Source of the DNA: Mucilaginibacter aquaedulcis | GTDB lineage: Bacteria; Bacteroidota; Bacteroidia; Sphingobacteriales; Sphingobacteriaceae | NCBI RefSeq assembly: GCF_030409325.1 | Contig: NZ_JAUFPR010000001.1 | Span: forward strand, 1-64,000 | Direction: 5' to 3' | Length of the DNA: 64,000 bases | Shown here: positions 55,174 through 64,000 of the stretch, piece by piece | How the letters are laid out: every line of letters starts with the position of its first letter | Position numbering within the stretch: the stretch's first letter is position 1 | Translations under genes and position numbers: made by a program | The notes under the pieces: generated by a model | What the model was told of the DNA's origin: nothing | Database searches by the model: none | What the model saw: only the letters and a program-made list of their open reading frames with translations

Positions 55174-57789
55174 ATGCCTTTTATAAAATTTGAGTTGCGT
55201 AGTATTTTAACAATTACCTTTTTAATAATTGCAGTAGCAACTGCATCGGCACAAAAAGCTCAAAAAACTGAAAAGAAAAAAGAAAAGGATTATGCTCAAT
55301 TAGTTGATCCATTTATAGGCACGGGCGGGCACGGGCATACCTACCCCGGTGCAGTTGTACCGTTTGGCATGGTGCAGCTTAGTCCTGATACGCGCTTAAG
55401 CGGCTGGGATGGTTCATCGGGTTATCATTACTCAGATACCGTTGTGTATGGCTTTTCGCACACCCATTTAAGCGGCACAGGCGATCCGGATTATTGCGAT
55501 ATCCTATTTATGCCTACCACCGGCGAACCTCAATTTAAAAATACTGATTACAGGTCGGTATTTAAAAAGAAGAATGAACTGGCAATACCTGGCTATTATA
55601 AAACCTTACTTGACAAATATAATATTAGCGTTGAACTTACTGCAACTGCACGTGTTGGTGTGCATCGGTATACTTATCCCTCTACCGCCGAAAAAGCAAA
55701 TATTATTATCGACCTGCAACATCGCGATGAAGTAACCAATGCCTGGATAGAGGTGGTGAACGATCATGAGATACGTGGTTTCAGGGAATCAAGTTCATGG
55801 GCACAAGATCAGCAGGTTTATTTTTATGCTAAGTTTTCAAAGCCATTCAAAAGCTATGGTATAGCCAGCAACGATCAATTATTGGATGGTAAGAACAAGG
55901 CCGAAGGAAAGAATATTAAAATGTACCTGCAATTTGATAACCCCGGCGAGGTAGTTTCAAAGGTAGGCATATCGGCAGTTAGTGCAGAAGGAGCCTTAAA
56001 AAACCTGGATGCCGAAGTCTCTGATTTCGACTTTAAACGGATACAAAAGGCGGCAAAAGCTGCCTGGAACACTGAACTGAATAAAATTCAGGTTGAGGGC
56101 GGGGCTCCCACTGTGGCAAGCGCAACCCAGAATGCCCAAGCAGATCTGCAGGAAAGCGGTGGCGCTAAGGGCAGAGTACCCAAAGACAGAAGACCTGTTG
56201 TACCCGATTATTCAAAGATCAAACAAACTATATTTTATACCGCCTTGTATCATACCATGCTTGCCCCAAGCATTTATAGTGATGTAGATGGACAATATCG
56301 CGGGCTTGATCAGCAAATACATACCGCACAAGGGTTCAACTATTACACCGTTTTCTCTTTATGGGATACTTATAGGGCCGAGCATCCACTGCTTACACTG
56401 ATTGATAAAAAACGTACGCTTGATTTCATTAAAACATTTTTAGCTATGTATGAACAAGGCGGCATGTTACCCATGTGGCCGCTGGCCAGTAATGAAACCT
56501 TTGCGATGGTAGGCAACCATGCTATTCCTGTTATTGTTGATGCCTACTCAAAAGGAATACGTGACTTTGATGCAGCTGAGGCATTTAAAGCCATGAAAGC
56601 ATCTGTAAATCGAAACCAGTTTGAGCTTGATAATTACCGCAAAACAGGAGCGGTTCAGGCTGATACAGCAGACAGGTCGGTTTCAAAAACATTGGAGTAT
56701 GCTTATGATGACTGGTGCATTGCGCAAATGGCCAAAATGCTTGATAAGCAGCAGGATTATGTCGATTACATTCAGCGGGCTCAATACTGGAAAAATGTAT
56801 ATAACAACCAAAATGGTTTTATGCAGGCGCGCATTAATGGTGACTGGTACTCCCCTTTTGATCCTACGGAAATAAACCGCCACTATGCCGAGGGTAATGC
56901 CTGGCAATACACTTTCCTGGTACCACAGGATGTTGACGGCTTGATTAAGCATATGGGTAGCACCCAGAATTTTGAAAACAAACTGGATGAGCTATTCACC
57001 ACTTCATCAAAATTAAGTGGCAGTGCCGTACCTGATGTCGCGGGCCTCATTGGCCAGTACGCGCATGGTAACGAACCCAGTCATCACATCGCCTACCTGT
57101 ATAACTTTACCGACTCTCCCGATAAAACCCAATTTTACATTGATCGCATTTTGCGTGAGGAATACAGTGAAAAGCCTAACGGATTGGCCGGGAATGAAGA
57201 TTGCGGGCAAATGTCGGCCTGGTATGTGATGAGCTCACTGGGTATTTACAATATAGCTCCCGGACAGACTGAGTTTTTGGTAGGCATACCACAGTTTGAC
57301 AAAGCAGTTATCTACCTCGAAAATGGTAAAAAATTTACAATCATCAATTCGGGTGCCGGCATGAGCCGTAACAATATTTACCTGCAGGGCATGAGTTTGG
57401 CAAAAAAGGCTTACAATAAACTTTACCTCAACTATACGGACATTGCTGATGGTGGTGAATTTGAAGTATTCACCGGGAGGCTATCAAACAAACTTTTTCT
57501 GCAAGATCTTGAAAAACCGGTATCGCAGATTGCCGATAACCTGATCGTAGCTAATCCCTACATTACAGGGCCATCTAAAAATTTCAAGCTGCCTGCAACC
57601 GTTCAAATAAAAAGCGCAGATGCTGATGCCAAAATATATTATACCCTTGATGGCTCAAGCCCAACAGCAAATTCTACACTTTATAATCAGCCTATAACAA
57701 TATCGGTAAGCACTACGATCAGGGCAGTGGCCATCATGAATGGTAAAAGCAGTTTTGTTGATGAAGCAAAGTTTGTTAAGCAGAACTAA
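55174..57789 (+). CDS. secreted GH92 alpha-mannosidase
   Basis: 871 aa with a signal peptide (hydrophobic 10-24, ending ATASAQ). N-terminal GH92 domain begins DPFIGTGGHGHTYPGAVVPF, then QLSPDTRLSGWDGSSGYHYS; the catalytic alpha/alpha barrel shows MLPMWPLASNETFAMVGNH, YAHGNEPSHHIAYLYNF and GNEDCGQMSAWYVMSSLG. Family members are Ca-dependent inverting exo-alpha-mannosidases. The last 70 residues (YYTLDGSSPTANSTLYNQP) form a chitobiase-type C-terminal Ig-like module. No SusC/SusD partner is adjacent. Confidence 0.93.
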   Translation: MPFIKFELRSILTITFLIIAVATASAQKAQKTEKKKEKDYAQLVDPFIGTGGHGHTYPGAVVPFGMVQLSPDTRLSGWDGSSGYHYSDTVVYGFSHTHLSGTGDPDYCDILFMPTTGEPQFKNTDYRSVFKKKNELAIPGYYKTLLDKYNISVELTATARVGVHRYTYPSTAEKANIIIDLQHRDEVTNAWIEVVNDHEIRGFRESSSWAQDQQVYFYAKFSKPFKSYGIASNDQLLDGKNKAEGKNIKMYLQFDNPGEVVSKVGISAVSAEGALKNLDAEVSDFDFKRIQKAAKAAWNTELNKIQVEGGAPTVASATQNAQADLQESGGAKGRVPKDRRPVVPDYSKIKQTIFYTALYHTMLAPSIYSDVDGQYRGLDQQIHTAQGFNYYTVFSLWDTYRAEHPLLTLIDKKRTLDFIKTFLAMYEQGGMLPMWPLASNETFAMVGNHAIPVIVDAYSKGIRDFDAAEAFKAMKASVNRNQFELDNYRKTGAVQADTADRSVSKTLEYAYDDWCIAQMAKMLDKQQDYVDYIQRAQYWKNVYNNQNGFMQARINGDWYSPFDPTEINRHYAEGNAWQYTFLVPQDVDGLIKHMGSTQNFENKLDELFTTSSKLSGSAVPDVAGLIGQYAHGNEPSHHIAYLYNFTDSPDKTQFYIDRILREEYSEKPNGLAGNEDCGQMSAWYVMSSLGIYNIAPGQTEFLVGIPQFDKAVIYLENGKKFTIINSGAGMSRNNIYLQGMSLAKKAYNKLYLNYTDIADGGEFEVFTGRLSNKLFLQDLEKPVSQIADNLIVANPYITGPSKNFKLPATVQIKSADADAKIYYTLDGSSPTANSTLYNQPITISVSTTIRAVAIMNGKSSFVDEAKFVKQN

Positions 57790-57880
57790 ATGAGGTAATT
57801 AATAGTAGAGCTTGATATTTTGATCATAAAATTTAAGTAGATTTATGTAATTAACATATCACTCAAATTAACCTACTCCA

Positions 57881-58246
57881 ATGAACGAATTTGCACCAAA
57901 AGACGACGGCAAAACTGCCGGGATCATTAGCTATTTTACCATTATTGGGTGGCTTGTAGCGTATTTTGCCATGTATAAAGATAACAGAACACCATTGGCA
58001 ACATATCAGCTAAGGCAAACCCTTTTGTTCCACTTAGCATCTATAGTTGTTTATTACTTAGCAGGAGCCATTTTTGCCGCGGCATTTTTCTCCGGCGGCT
58101 TTTCCTTTGGTTATTCACTTTATTGGGTAATTAAGGTTGGCTTATTTATTCTTTGGATAATTGGCTTCATAGGAGCCATTAATGGCGAAACAAAACCGAT
58201 TCCACTTATTGGCGAAAAAGCACAATCAGTATTTTCAGGAATATAA
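57881..58246 (+). CDS. DUF4870/Tic20-like membrane protein
   Basis: 121 aa with three membrane helices (about 13-30, 48-72 and 82-105). Markers: DDGKTAGIISYFTIIGWLVA, ATYQLRQTLLFHLA and FIGAINGETKPIPLIG, the closing segment of DUF4870/Tic20-like proteins. Function unknown in bacteria. Ends before a palindromic terminator shared with the PPK2 gene. Confidence 0.85.
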   Translation: MNEFAPKDDGKTAGIISYFTIIGWLVAYFAMYKDNRTPLATYQLRQTLLFHLASIVVYYLAGAIFAAAFFSGGFSFGYSLYWVIKVGLFILWIIGFIGAINGETKPIPLIGEKAQSVFSGI

Positions 58247-58261
58247 ATTCAGGATGTTCCA

Positions 58262-58294
58262 AAACTTACGAAGTTTTTAAAACTTCGTAAGTTT
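58262..58294. terminator. near-perfect palindromic bidirectional terminator
   Basis: AAACTTACGAAGTTTT (58262-58277) and AAAACTTCGTAAGTTT (58279-58294) are exact inverted copies around one base, with TTTTT after on the plus strand and TTTT on the minus strand. Between convergent genes. Confidence 0.75.
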
Positions 58295-58311
58295 ATTTTT
58301 CACAAACAACG

Positions 58312-59190
58312 TCACTCTCTTTCCAATCGTTTTTTTGACTCCTCCAGTTTTTTCTTTTCCTCTTTAGGCAGGGTTGGATATTTCAGTTTAAGGTCTTTCA
58401 GGGTTTCCAATATCACGGTTGATATAGCTATCCTCGTAAACCACTTTTTATCTGCCGGTATAATGTACCAGGGGCAATCTTTAGTAGCCGTTTCCTCAAT
58501 GGCTTTTTCGTAGGCATGCATATAATCGTCCCATCGTTGCCTTTCCTCAATATCTGAAGATGAAAACTTCCAGTTCTTTTTAGGATCATCAATTCTTTCC
58601 AGAAAGCGTTCCTTCTGCTCATCTTTAGATACATTTAAAAAAAACTTGATGATAACGGTACCATTACGGGTAAGGTGATCTTCAAAAGATCGTATACTTT
58701 CATACCGTTTGGCCCAAAAATGATTATCGGCATCCTTAACGTTATCAATTCCGGGCAAACGCTCATTCAACAATAACTCCGGATGCACCTTGCTGATCAG
58801 TACATTTTCATAGTGCGACCGGTTATGTATGCCAATGCGGCCGCGCTCGGGCAGGGCTTTGTAATGCCGCCACAAAAAATCGTGGTCATAATCTTCCGTA
58901 CTCGGCTGTTTAAAACTGTATACCTGGCAACCCTGCGGATTTATACCCGATAAAGTATGTGCTATAGCGCTATCCTTCCCTGCCGCATCCATGGCCTGAA
59001 AAATTATAAGCAGTGCATATTTGTTAGCCGCGTAAAGCTCTGTTTGCAGATCAAATGTTTGCTCTATTAAATCGTCAAGAATTGCTTTTGCATCGCTTTT
59101 ATTAAATCCGTCAGCGTAGCCGGCGTCGAAATCTTTAAGCGAAAAGTCTTTGCCATCGCTAATTTTAAATTTGCTGATCATGTTACCCAT
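58312..59190 (-). CDS. PPK2 family polyphosphate kinase
   Basis: 292 aa, cytosolic. Transfers phosphate between polyphosphate and nucleotides. Walker A-like QAMDAAGKDSAI, GCQVYSFKQPSTED, the lid RIGIHNRSHYENVLISKVHP and Asp/Arg pairs in RIDDPKKNWKFSSSDIEERQ are typical. A single P-loop domain of this length belongs to the short PPK2 type; whether it phosphorylates AMP or ADP is not decided by the motifs. Single gene. Confidence 0.93.
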   Translation of the reverse strand: MGNMISKFKISDGKDFSLKDFDAGYADGFNKSDAKAILDDLIEQTFDLQTELYAANKYALLIIFQAMDAAGKDSAIAHTLSGINPQGCQVYSFKQPSTEDYDHDFLWRHYKALPERGRIGIHNRSHYENVLISKVHPELLLNERLPGIDNVKDADNHFWAKRYESIRSFEDHLTRNGTVIIKFFLNVSKDEQKERFLERIDDPKKNWKFSSSDIEERQRWDDYMHAYEKAIEETATKDCPWYIIPADKKWFTRIAISTVILETLKDLKLKYPTLPKEEKKKLEESKKRLERE

Positions 59191-59471
59191 AATAAAAATT
59201 TGCTTTACGCTTTGTTAACTTAAAATTTAGATGCTAAAATTGCGTTGTTTATAATGCTGTTTAATTTTAAATGCCCGATATTACTCAATTGTGCCGAATC
59301 GCCCCTCGCTTAGGTTTAAAGCAATATTTGTTTTAAGTTAATACATTATTTTGAGCCTAATACTTTGCAAAAAAGAATTGGAGATGAGTATATCTTTAAA
59401 TTTATTAAACTGCTTTCATTAATATTTGTTTGATGCTATGATTTAGCGCCATAATTTTACATCTTTACCCA

Positions 59472-61796
59472 ATGTTCAGACGTATACGAAACCGATTTCT
59501 GAGATATTTCGCCATATTTATTTACTTCGTTATTATCTTCTTTTGTTCTATCGAACTTAACTTTCTGTGGCTGTCAGGATACTCACCTGATATGCAAGAT
59601 ATTAAAAACCCAATCCTATCAGTTGGGTCAGAAGTTTACACTGCCGACGGCAAACTTATAGGCCAATACTATAAGGAAAACCGCTCGCCGGTTGAATTAA
59701 AAAACATTTCGCCCAACCTGGTAAACGCGCTTATCGCAACCGAAGATGTTCGTTTTTACAAACACCACGGGGTTGATTTTTACTCTTTTTTTACCAGTAT
59801 TCTATCTACCGCTAAAGGCGAGCGCCGTGGCGGCAGTACCATTACGCAGCAGCTTGCAAAAAACTTGTTTGAAACACGTAAGCGGAAGTCGCAGGGTTTT
59901 ATAAAACGCGTACCGGTAATTCGTACCATGGTTTATAAGTGTAAAGAGTGGCTTACTGCTTTTAAAATTGAGCATGTTTACACCAAGCAGCAAATATTAA
60001 CCATGTATTTTAATACCGTACCTTTTGGTAATAATTCGTTCGGGATTAAAACGGCTTCGCTAAAATACTTCAATAAAACCCCGGATAAGGTTACCCCTGC
60101 CGAGGCTGCCCTGCTTATAGGTATGCTTAAGGCAACATCAAGCTATAACCCTATCAAAAACCCTGAGCGGGCGCTTGAACGCCGTAATACAGTTTTAGGG
60201 CAAATGCAGAAATATGGTTCACTCACTAAAATTGGTTACGATACCAGCGTAAAAGCTCCTATAAAGCTTGATCTGAGCTATGTGGAAGAAGACTCTCATG
60301 GCGACTCGTACCTACGCCGTGCGGTTGAAAAATGGCTCGACAAATGGTGCAAGGACAATGACTATAACCTTTACGAAGACGGACTTAAAATTTATACCAC
60401 CATTGATTCGCGCATGCAGCGCTACGCCGAAGAAGCCGTTGCCGAAAAGATGAAAATGCTGCAGAAACGCTTCAATAATCTTTGGGGAAACAAAAACCCG
60501 TGGCGCGATTCAAAAGGCGTTGAGATCAAGGATTTTATATTAAAGAATGAGCAAAGACTGCCTATATATAAACTACTTGAAAAGAAGTACAGTAACGATA
60601 CCACGCAGATTCAACAATACTTCAAAAAGAAAAAACGCATGACCGTTTTTACCTGGAATGGTGAGCAGGATACTACATTTTCAACAGTTGACTCTATCAG
60701 GTATTATGCCCGTATATTAAACACCGGCATGATGACACTTGAACCATCAACAGGCAAAATAAAAGTTTGGATAGGAGGTATAGATCATCGCTTTTTTAAT
60801 TACGACCACGTAAATCAATCACGCAGGCAGGCAGGATCAACCTTTAAGCCTTTTGCCTATTTAACCGCGCTTGATAACGGCTTTACCCCTTGCGATAAAT
60901 TTACCGATAAACCAGTGACCATTAAATACAAAGACAACGGTAAAGATGAAGTATGGCAGCCAAACAATGCCGATTTCAACTTCTCATACCGTGAAATGTC
61001 ATTACGCTGGGCCATGGGTAAATCCGTAAACTCCATAACCGCACAGCTTACCGAACGAGTTGGTTGGGATAAAATTGTGGAATATGCGCACAAATGCGGT
61101 ATTGAAAGCCCGCTGAAATCGGTACCATCAGTATCATTAGGATCAAATGATGTTTCTGTTTATGAGATGGTAAGGGCCTACAGCACCTTCTTAAACAAAG
61201 GCGAAAAATTAGATCCGTTGCTGGTAACAAAAATCACTGATCAGCAGGATAATGTTTTGCAGGAGTTTGAACTTAAAAAAGAACGTGTTATAAGTGAAGA
61301 AACCGCCTGGCTGATGCTATATATGTTCCGTGGAGGGATGGAAGAACCAGGAGGCACCTCACAGGCTTTATGGGAATATCCTGGCTTGTGGAAAAAGGAT
61401 AATCAGATTGGCGGCAAAACCGGAACGTCTTCAGATTATGTTGACGGATGGTACATGGGTATCACTAAAGACCTCGTTACCGGGATCTGGGTGGGTGCCG
61501 ATGATCGCAGCGTGCACTTCACCACTTCGGAATCTGGCGAAGGATCACACACTGCCCTGCCAATTTTCGGCCGTTTTATGGAAAAAGTTTATGCCGATCC
61601 TAAATCCGGCTACACATACGGTGCCTTCCCTAAACCATGGGTTAAAATAACCAAAGAGTACAATTGTCCATCGCCAAGAATAGTTGCCGATACTACATCA
61701 ATCGATAGTACAAGTACACCAATTGATACTACTGGAGTTTTACCGGTTCCGGCTCCTGCTCCTGAAAATCCGGAAAGCACGCCACCAAACAGATAA
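59472..61796 (+). CDS. bifunctional penicillin-binding protein 1A (transglycosylase/transpeptidase)
   Basis: 774 aa. One N-terminal membrane anchor (about 12-35), a GT51 transglycosylase domain with catalytic Glu in ATEDVRFYKHHGVD and GGSTITQQLAKNLF, and a transpeptidase domain with SxxK (AGSTFKPFAYL), SxN (KSVNSIT) and KTG (GGKTGTSSDYVDGW). A low-complexity Pro/Thr/Ser tail (about 740-774) follows. Builds and cross-links peptidoglycan in the periplasm. A terminator at 61833 separates it from the next gene. Confidence 0.96.
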   Translation: MFRRIRNRFLRYFAIFIYFVIIFFCSIELNFLWLSGYSPDMQDIKNPILSVGSEVYTADGKLIGQYYKENRSPVELKNISPNLVNALIATEDVRFYKHHGVDFYSFFTSILSTAKGERRGGSTITQQLAKNLFETRKRKSQGFIKRVPVIRTMVYKCKEWLTAFKIEHVYTKQQILTMYFNTVPFGNNSFGIKTASLKYFNKTPDKVTPAEAALLIGMLKATSSYNPIKNPERALERRNTVLGQMQKYGSLTKIGYDTSVKAPIKLDLSYVEEDSHGDSYLRRAVEKWLDKWCKDNDYNLYEDGLKIYTTIDSRMQRYAEEAVAEKMKMLQKRFNNLWGNKNPWRDSKGVEIKDFILKNEQRLPIYKLLEKKYSNDTTQIQQYFKKKKRMTVFTWNGEQDTTFSTVDSIRYYARILNTGMMTLEPSTGKIKVWIGGIDHRFFNYDHVNQSRRQAGSTFKPFAYLTALDNGFTPCDKFTDKPVTIKYKDNGKDEVWQPNNADFNFSYREMSLRWAMGKSVNSITAQLTERVGWDKIVEYAHKCGIESPLKSVPSVSLGSNDVSVYEMVRAYSTFLNKGEKLDPLLVTKITDQQDNVLQEFELKKERVISEETAWLMLYMFRGGMEEPGGTSQALWEYPGLWKKDNQIGGKTGTSSDYVDGWYMGITKDLVTGIWVGADDRSVHFTTSESGEGSHTALPIFGRFMEKVYADPKSGYTYGAFPKPWVKITKEYNCPSPRIVADTTSIDSTSTPIDTTGVLPVPAPAPENPESTPPNR

Positions 61797-61832
61797 AATA
61801 CTCATTATCAATAATATACAAAATACATCATC

Positions 61833-61869
61833 AACAGGTAAGCCAATACAGCTTACCTGTTTGCTTTTT
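61833..61869 (+). terminator. intrinsic terminator
   Basis: AACAGGTAAGC (61833-61843) pairs with GCTTACCTGTT (61851-61861), loop CAATACA, then TGCTTTTT. Ends the PBP1A transcript. Confidence 0.8.
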
Positions 61870-61942
61870 AACCGGTAATTAATAGTAATTTGTTTCAATA
61901 ATATCCTATTTCATTAAATTAGCCATATCTATTACTTAAATT

Positions 61943-64000
61943 ATGAACAAACGTTATACCTTATCAAATAAGGCTAAAAGGTTCGCTGTAATATTGATTT
62001 GCTTTGTTGGTTCGTTGTTGATAAGCACGGGTGCTAAGGCGCAATATTTTGGTCAAAATAAAGTACGCTACAAAAACTTAAAATTCAACGTATATAAAAC
62101 CCCGCATTTTGAAATTTACTATTATTTAAAAAATGATAGTATGGTAAAGCGCTTTGCCCAGGAAAGCGAGTTATGGTATACCCTGCATCAGCAAATTTTC
62201 AGGGATACTTTCAAAACGGCTAACCCCATCATCTTATATGCCAACCATCCCGATTTTCAGCAAACTACCGCCATTGATGGCGAAATAGGTGTAGGAACAG
62301 GTGGTGTTACCGAAGGCTTAAAAAACAGGGTGGTGATGCCGGTAATGGAAACCAATCAAACTACCAGGCACGTAATCGGGCACGAGCTGGTTCACGCATT
62401 TCAATACAGGGCATTGCAGGGAGGGGAAAACGAAAGCTTTGAGAATATCAATAATATCCCCCTATGGATGATTGAGGGTATGGCTGAGTATCTTTCCTTA
62501 GGCAAAAAAGACTCGTACACTGCCATGTGGATGCGCGATGCTTACTTAAATCATGACATTCCTACCGTTCGTGACCTTACCGAAAGCAGCAAATACTTCC
62601 CATATCGTTATGGCGAAGCCTTTTGGTCGTTTTTAGGATCAACCTACGGCGACACGGTGATTGTACCATTCTTTAAAAATACCGCCCATTACGGCCTGCA
62701 ATATGGCATAAGGCGCACTTTTGGGTACGATGATAAAACCCTATCGCGCCTTTGGAAAAACTCTATAGAAAGCACTTATAAACCTTACCTGAAAGATACG
62801 GTTCAAAAACCGGTAGGTCTTAAACTGGTTGACAGTAAAACCGGGGGCGATCTGGTAGTGGCACCGGCAATTAGCCCGGATGGCAATTATGTGGCATTTT
62901 TATCAGCCAAAAGCCTTTTTTCCATTGATCTCTACTTAGCTGATGCACATAACGGGCACATTTTACGAAAGCTCACCAGCAAGGTATCCAACACGCATAT
63001 TGACGAATTTAACTTTATTGAATCGGCAGGTGCATGGTCGCCGGATGGAAAGCGGTTTGCCTTTAGTGTATTCAGTAAAGGGCGCAACCGCATGATTGTT
63101 GTTGATGTGGCCAGCGGCCGAACCTTAGACGATGTATCCATGGAAAAAGCACAACAATTCAGCAACCTGTCATGGTCGCCTAATGGTAAGGATATCGCTT
63201 TCCAGGGTTTATCAGAGGGGCAAGGCGATCTGTACTCTTATAATTTTGATACTAAAAAAGTTACGCAGCTTACCAATGATAAATATTCTGACTACCAGCC
63301 AAGCTACTCAAGGGATGGTAAAAAGATCATTTTTTCGAGCGACAGAACAACCTATGATCAATCTTTAGAACAGGATATTCCCTTTAACCTGGCAGAGCTT
63401 GACCTGGCAACGGGAAAAATTACTGATATAAAAATATTTAATGGAGCCAATAATCTGAATCCGCAATACTCTGCCGATGGTTCGCAGATTTATTTCCTGT
63501 CAAACCGTGATGGTTTCCGTAACATGTACCGTTACACCCTAAGCACTGGTAAAATTGAACAGATGACTGATCTGTTTACCGGTATATGCGGGATTACCGA
63601 ATATTCGCCTGCTTTGAGTATCTCCAAAAATGATGATATTGTTTACTCCTATTACCGTGCTCAGAAATATGCCTTGTACAATGCCAAAGCATCTGATTTT
63701 AAACCATCAACTTTAGAAGCTACCAATGTAAATTTTAGCGCGGCCATGCTGCCGCCACCGCGTGCCGTTGGTGTGGATCTCATTAACTCTAACCTCAACA
63801 ATTATCTGGCTTATAAAAAAATACCAGCCGATTCTGTAGTTAACATTGCCTATAAACCCAAATTTAAACTTGATTATTTGGCGGGCAGTGGTATTGGCGT
63901 TGGTGTGAGCAGCTTTTATGGCACCAGTTTATCAAGTGGTATACAAGGGGTATTTAGTGATATATTGGGCCGAAACCAAATATTTGCCGCGGCTTCAGTT
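61943..64000 (+). CDS. secreted metallopeptidase-like protein with TolB-like propeller (partial)
   Basis: Starts ATG at 61943 and runs open for 686 codons to the window edge, so the C terminus is missing. Signal peptide (hydrophobic 14-30, ending GAKAQ). Residues 40-270: gluzincin-type (MA clan) metallopeptidase-like domain with HELVHAF (HExxH) and a third-ligand candidate Glu in MIEGMAEYLSLG. Residues about 290-560: TolB/WD40-like propeller repeats (ISPDGNYVAFLS, WSPDGKRFAFSV, WSPNGKDIAFQG, YSRDGKKIIFSS, YSADGSQIYFLS). The remaining part (KPKFKLDYLAGSGIGVGVSS) looks like the start of an outer-membrane beta-barrel. Confidence 0.85.
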   Translation, partial: MNKRYTLSNKAKRFAVILICFVGSLLISTGAKAQYFGQNKVRYKNLKFNVYKTPHFEIYYYLKNDSMVKRFAQESELWYTLHQQIFRDTFKTANPIILYANHPDFQQTTAIDGEIGVGTGGVTEGLKNRVVMPVMETNQTTRHVIGHELVHAFQYRALQGGENESFENINNIPLWMIEGMAEYLSLGKKDSYTAMWMRDAYLNHDIPTVRDLTESSKYFPYRYGEAFWSFLGSTYGDTVIVPFFKNTAHYGLQYGIRRTFGYDDKTLSRLWKNSIESTYKPYLKDTVQKPVGLKLVDSKTGGDLVVAPAISPDGNYVAFLSAKSLFSIDLYLADAHNGHILRKLTSKVSNTHIDEFNFIESAGAWSPDGKRFAFSVFSKGRNRMIVVDVASGRTLDDVSMEKAQQFSNLSWSPNGKDIAFQGLSEGQGDLYSYNFDTKKVTQLTNDKYSDYQPSYSRDGKKIIFSSDRTTYDQSLEQDIPFNLAELDLATGKITDIKIFNGANNLNPQYSADGSQIYFLSNRDGFRNMYRYTLSTGKIEQMTDLFTGICGITEYSPALSISKNDDIVYSYYRAQKYALYNAKASDFKPSTLEATNVNFSAAMLPPPRAVGVDLINSNLNNYLAYKKIPADSVVNIAYKPKFKLDYLAGSGIGVGVSSFYGTSLSSGIQGVFSDILGRNQIFAAASV

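Overview
The window reads as chromosome of a Bacteroidota bacterium, most likely family Sphingobacteriaceae (Mucilaginibacter- or Pedobacter-like). Reasons: the 5' end of a 16S rRNA gene at the left edge; rRNA promoters of the Bacteroidota type (TTTG near -33, TAnnTTTG near -7) instead of E. coli -35/-10 boxes; almost no Shine-Dalgarno signals; and a gene stock typical of the group (secreted CE15, GH43 and GH92 carbohydrate enzymes, TPR histidine kinases, small Crp/Fnr and ECF sigma systems, DUF4199, DUF4870). Genus is inference. No insertion sequence, phage, integrase or CRISPR array was seen.

Layout. 1-944: 16S rRNA 5' end and a long leader with three similar promoter modules, all on the minus strand. 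945-5779: phosphodiesterase (with an apparently frameshifted signal peptide), CE15 esterase, Old Yellow Enzyme with its own Crp-type regulator, and a very small zinc-ribbon gene. 6137-10227: three-gene envelope module of unknown role, AraC regulator, nitrilase-family amidase. 10695-15174: secreted cupin, an HD plus Pycsar-effector-like membrane protein, DJ-1 family protein, crotonase and HbpS-like pair. 15251-22567: GH43 enzyme, TPR histidine kinase, lipoprotein plus secreted caspase-like peptidase, metallophosphoesterase. 22826-33540: dense signalling block with three sigma-54 activators and two histidine kinases. 33606-43388: degraded gene remnant, AraC regulator, ECF sigma/anti-sigma operon, DUF417 and DUF1003 membrane proteins, two tandem alpha/beta hydrolases (one without its nucleophile), MsrB, AhpD-like protein and a second Crp-type regulator. 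43675-43807: tRNA-Pro(UGG) with a perfectly palindromic terminator. 44032-49153: oxidoreductase, YeiH exporter, and an aminotransferase/omega-amidase pair that fits the glutaminase II route of methionine salvage. 49346-55023: CzcCBA/CusCBA-type metal efflux operon with an inverted-repeat element between the adaptor and pump genes. 55174-64000: GH92 mannosidase, DUF4870 protein, PPK2 kinase, penicillin-binding protein 1A, and the start of a large secreted metallopeptidase/beta-propeller protein cut by the window edge.

How the parts fit: several separate blocks look like responses to electrophile, oxidative or metal stress (OYE plus Crp, DJ-1, DUF417, MsrB, AhpD-like protein, RND pump), mixed with polysaccharide enzymes and envelope genes. 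The points most worth a second look are the orphan HD-Pycsar-effector-like protein with an altered HD motif, the alpha/beta hydrolase pair with one apparently dead member, the A8 tract that puts the phosphodiesterase signal peptide out of frame, the triple rRNA promoter, and several very small genes or remnants in intergenic DNA.
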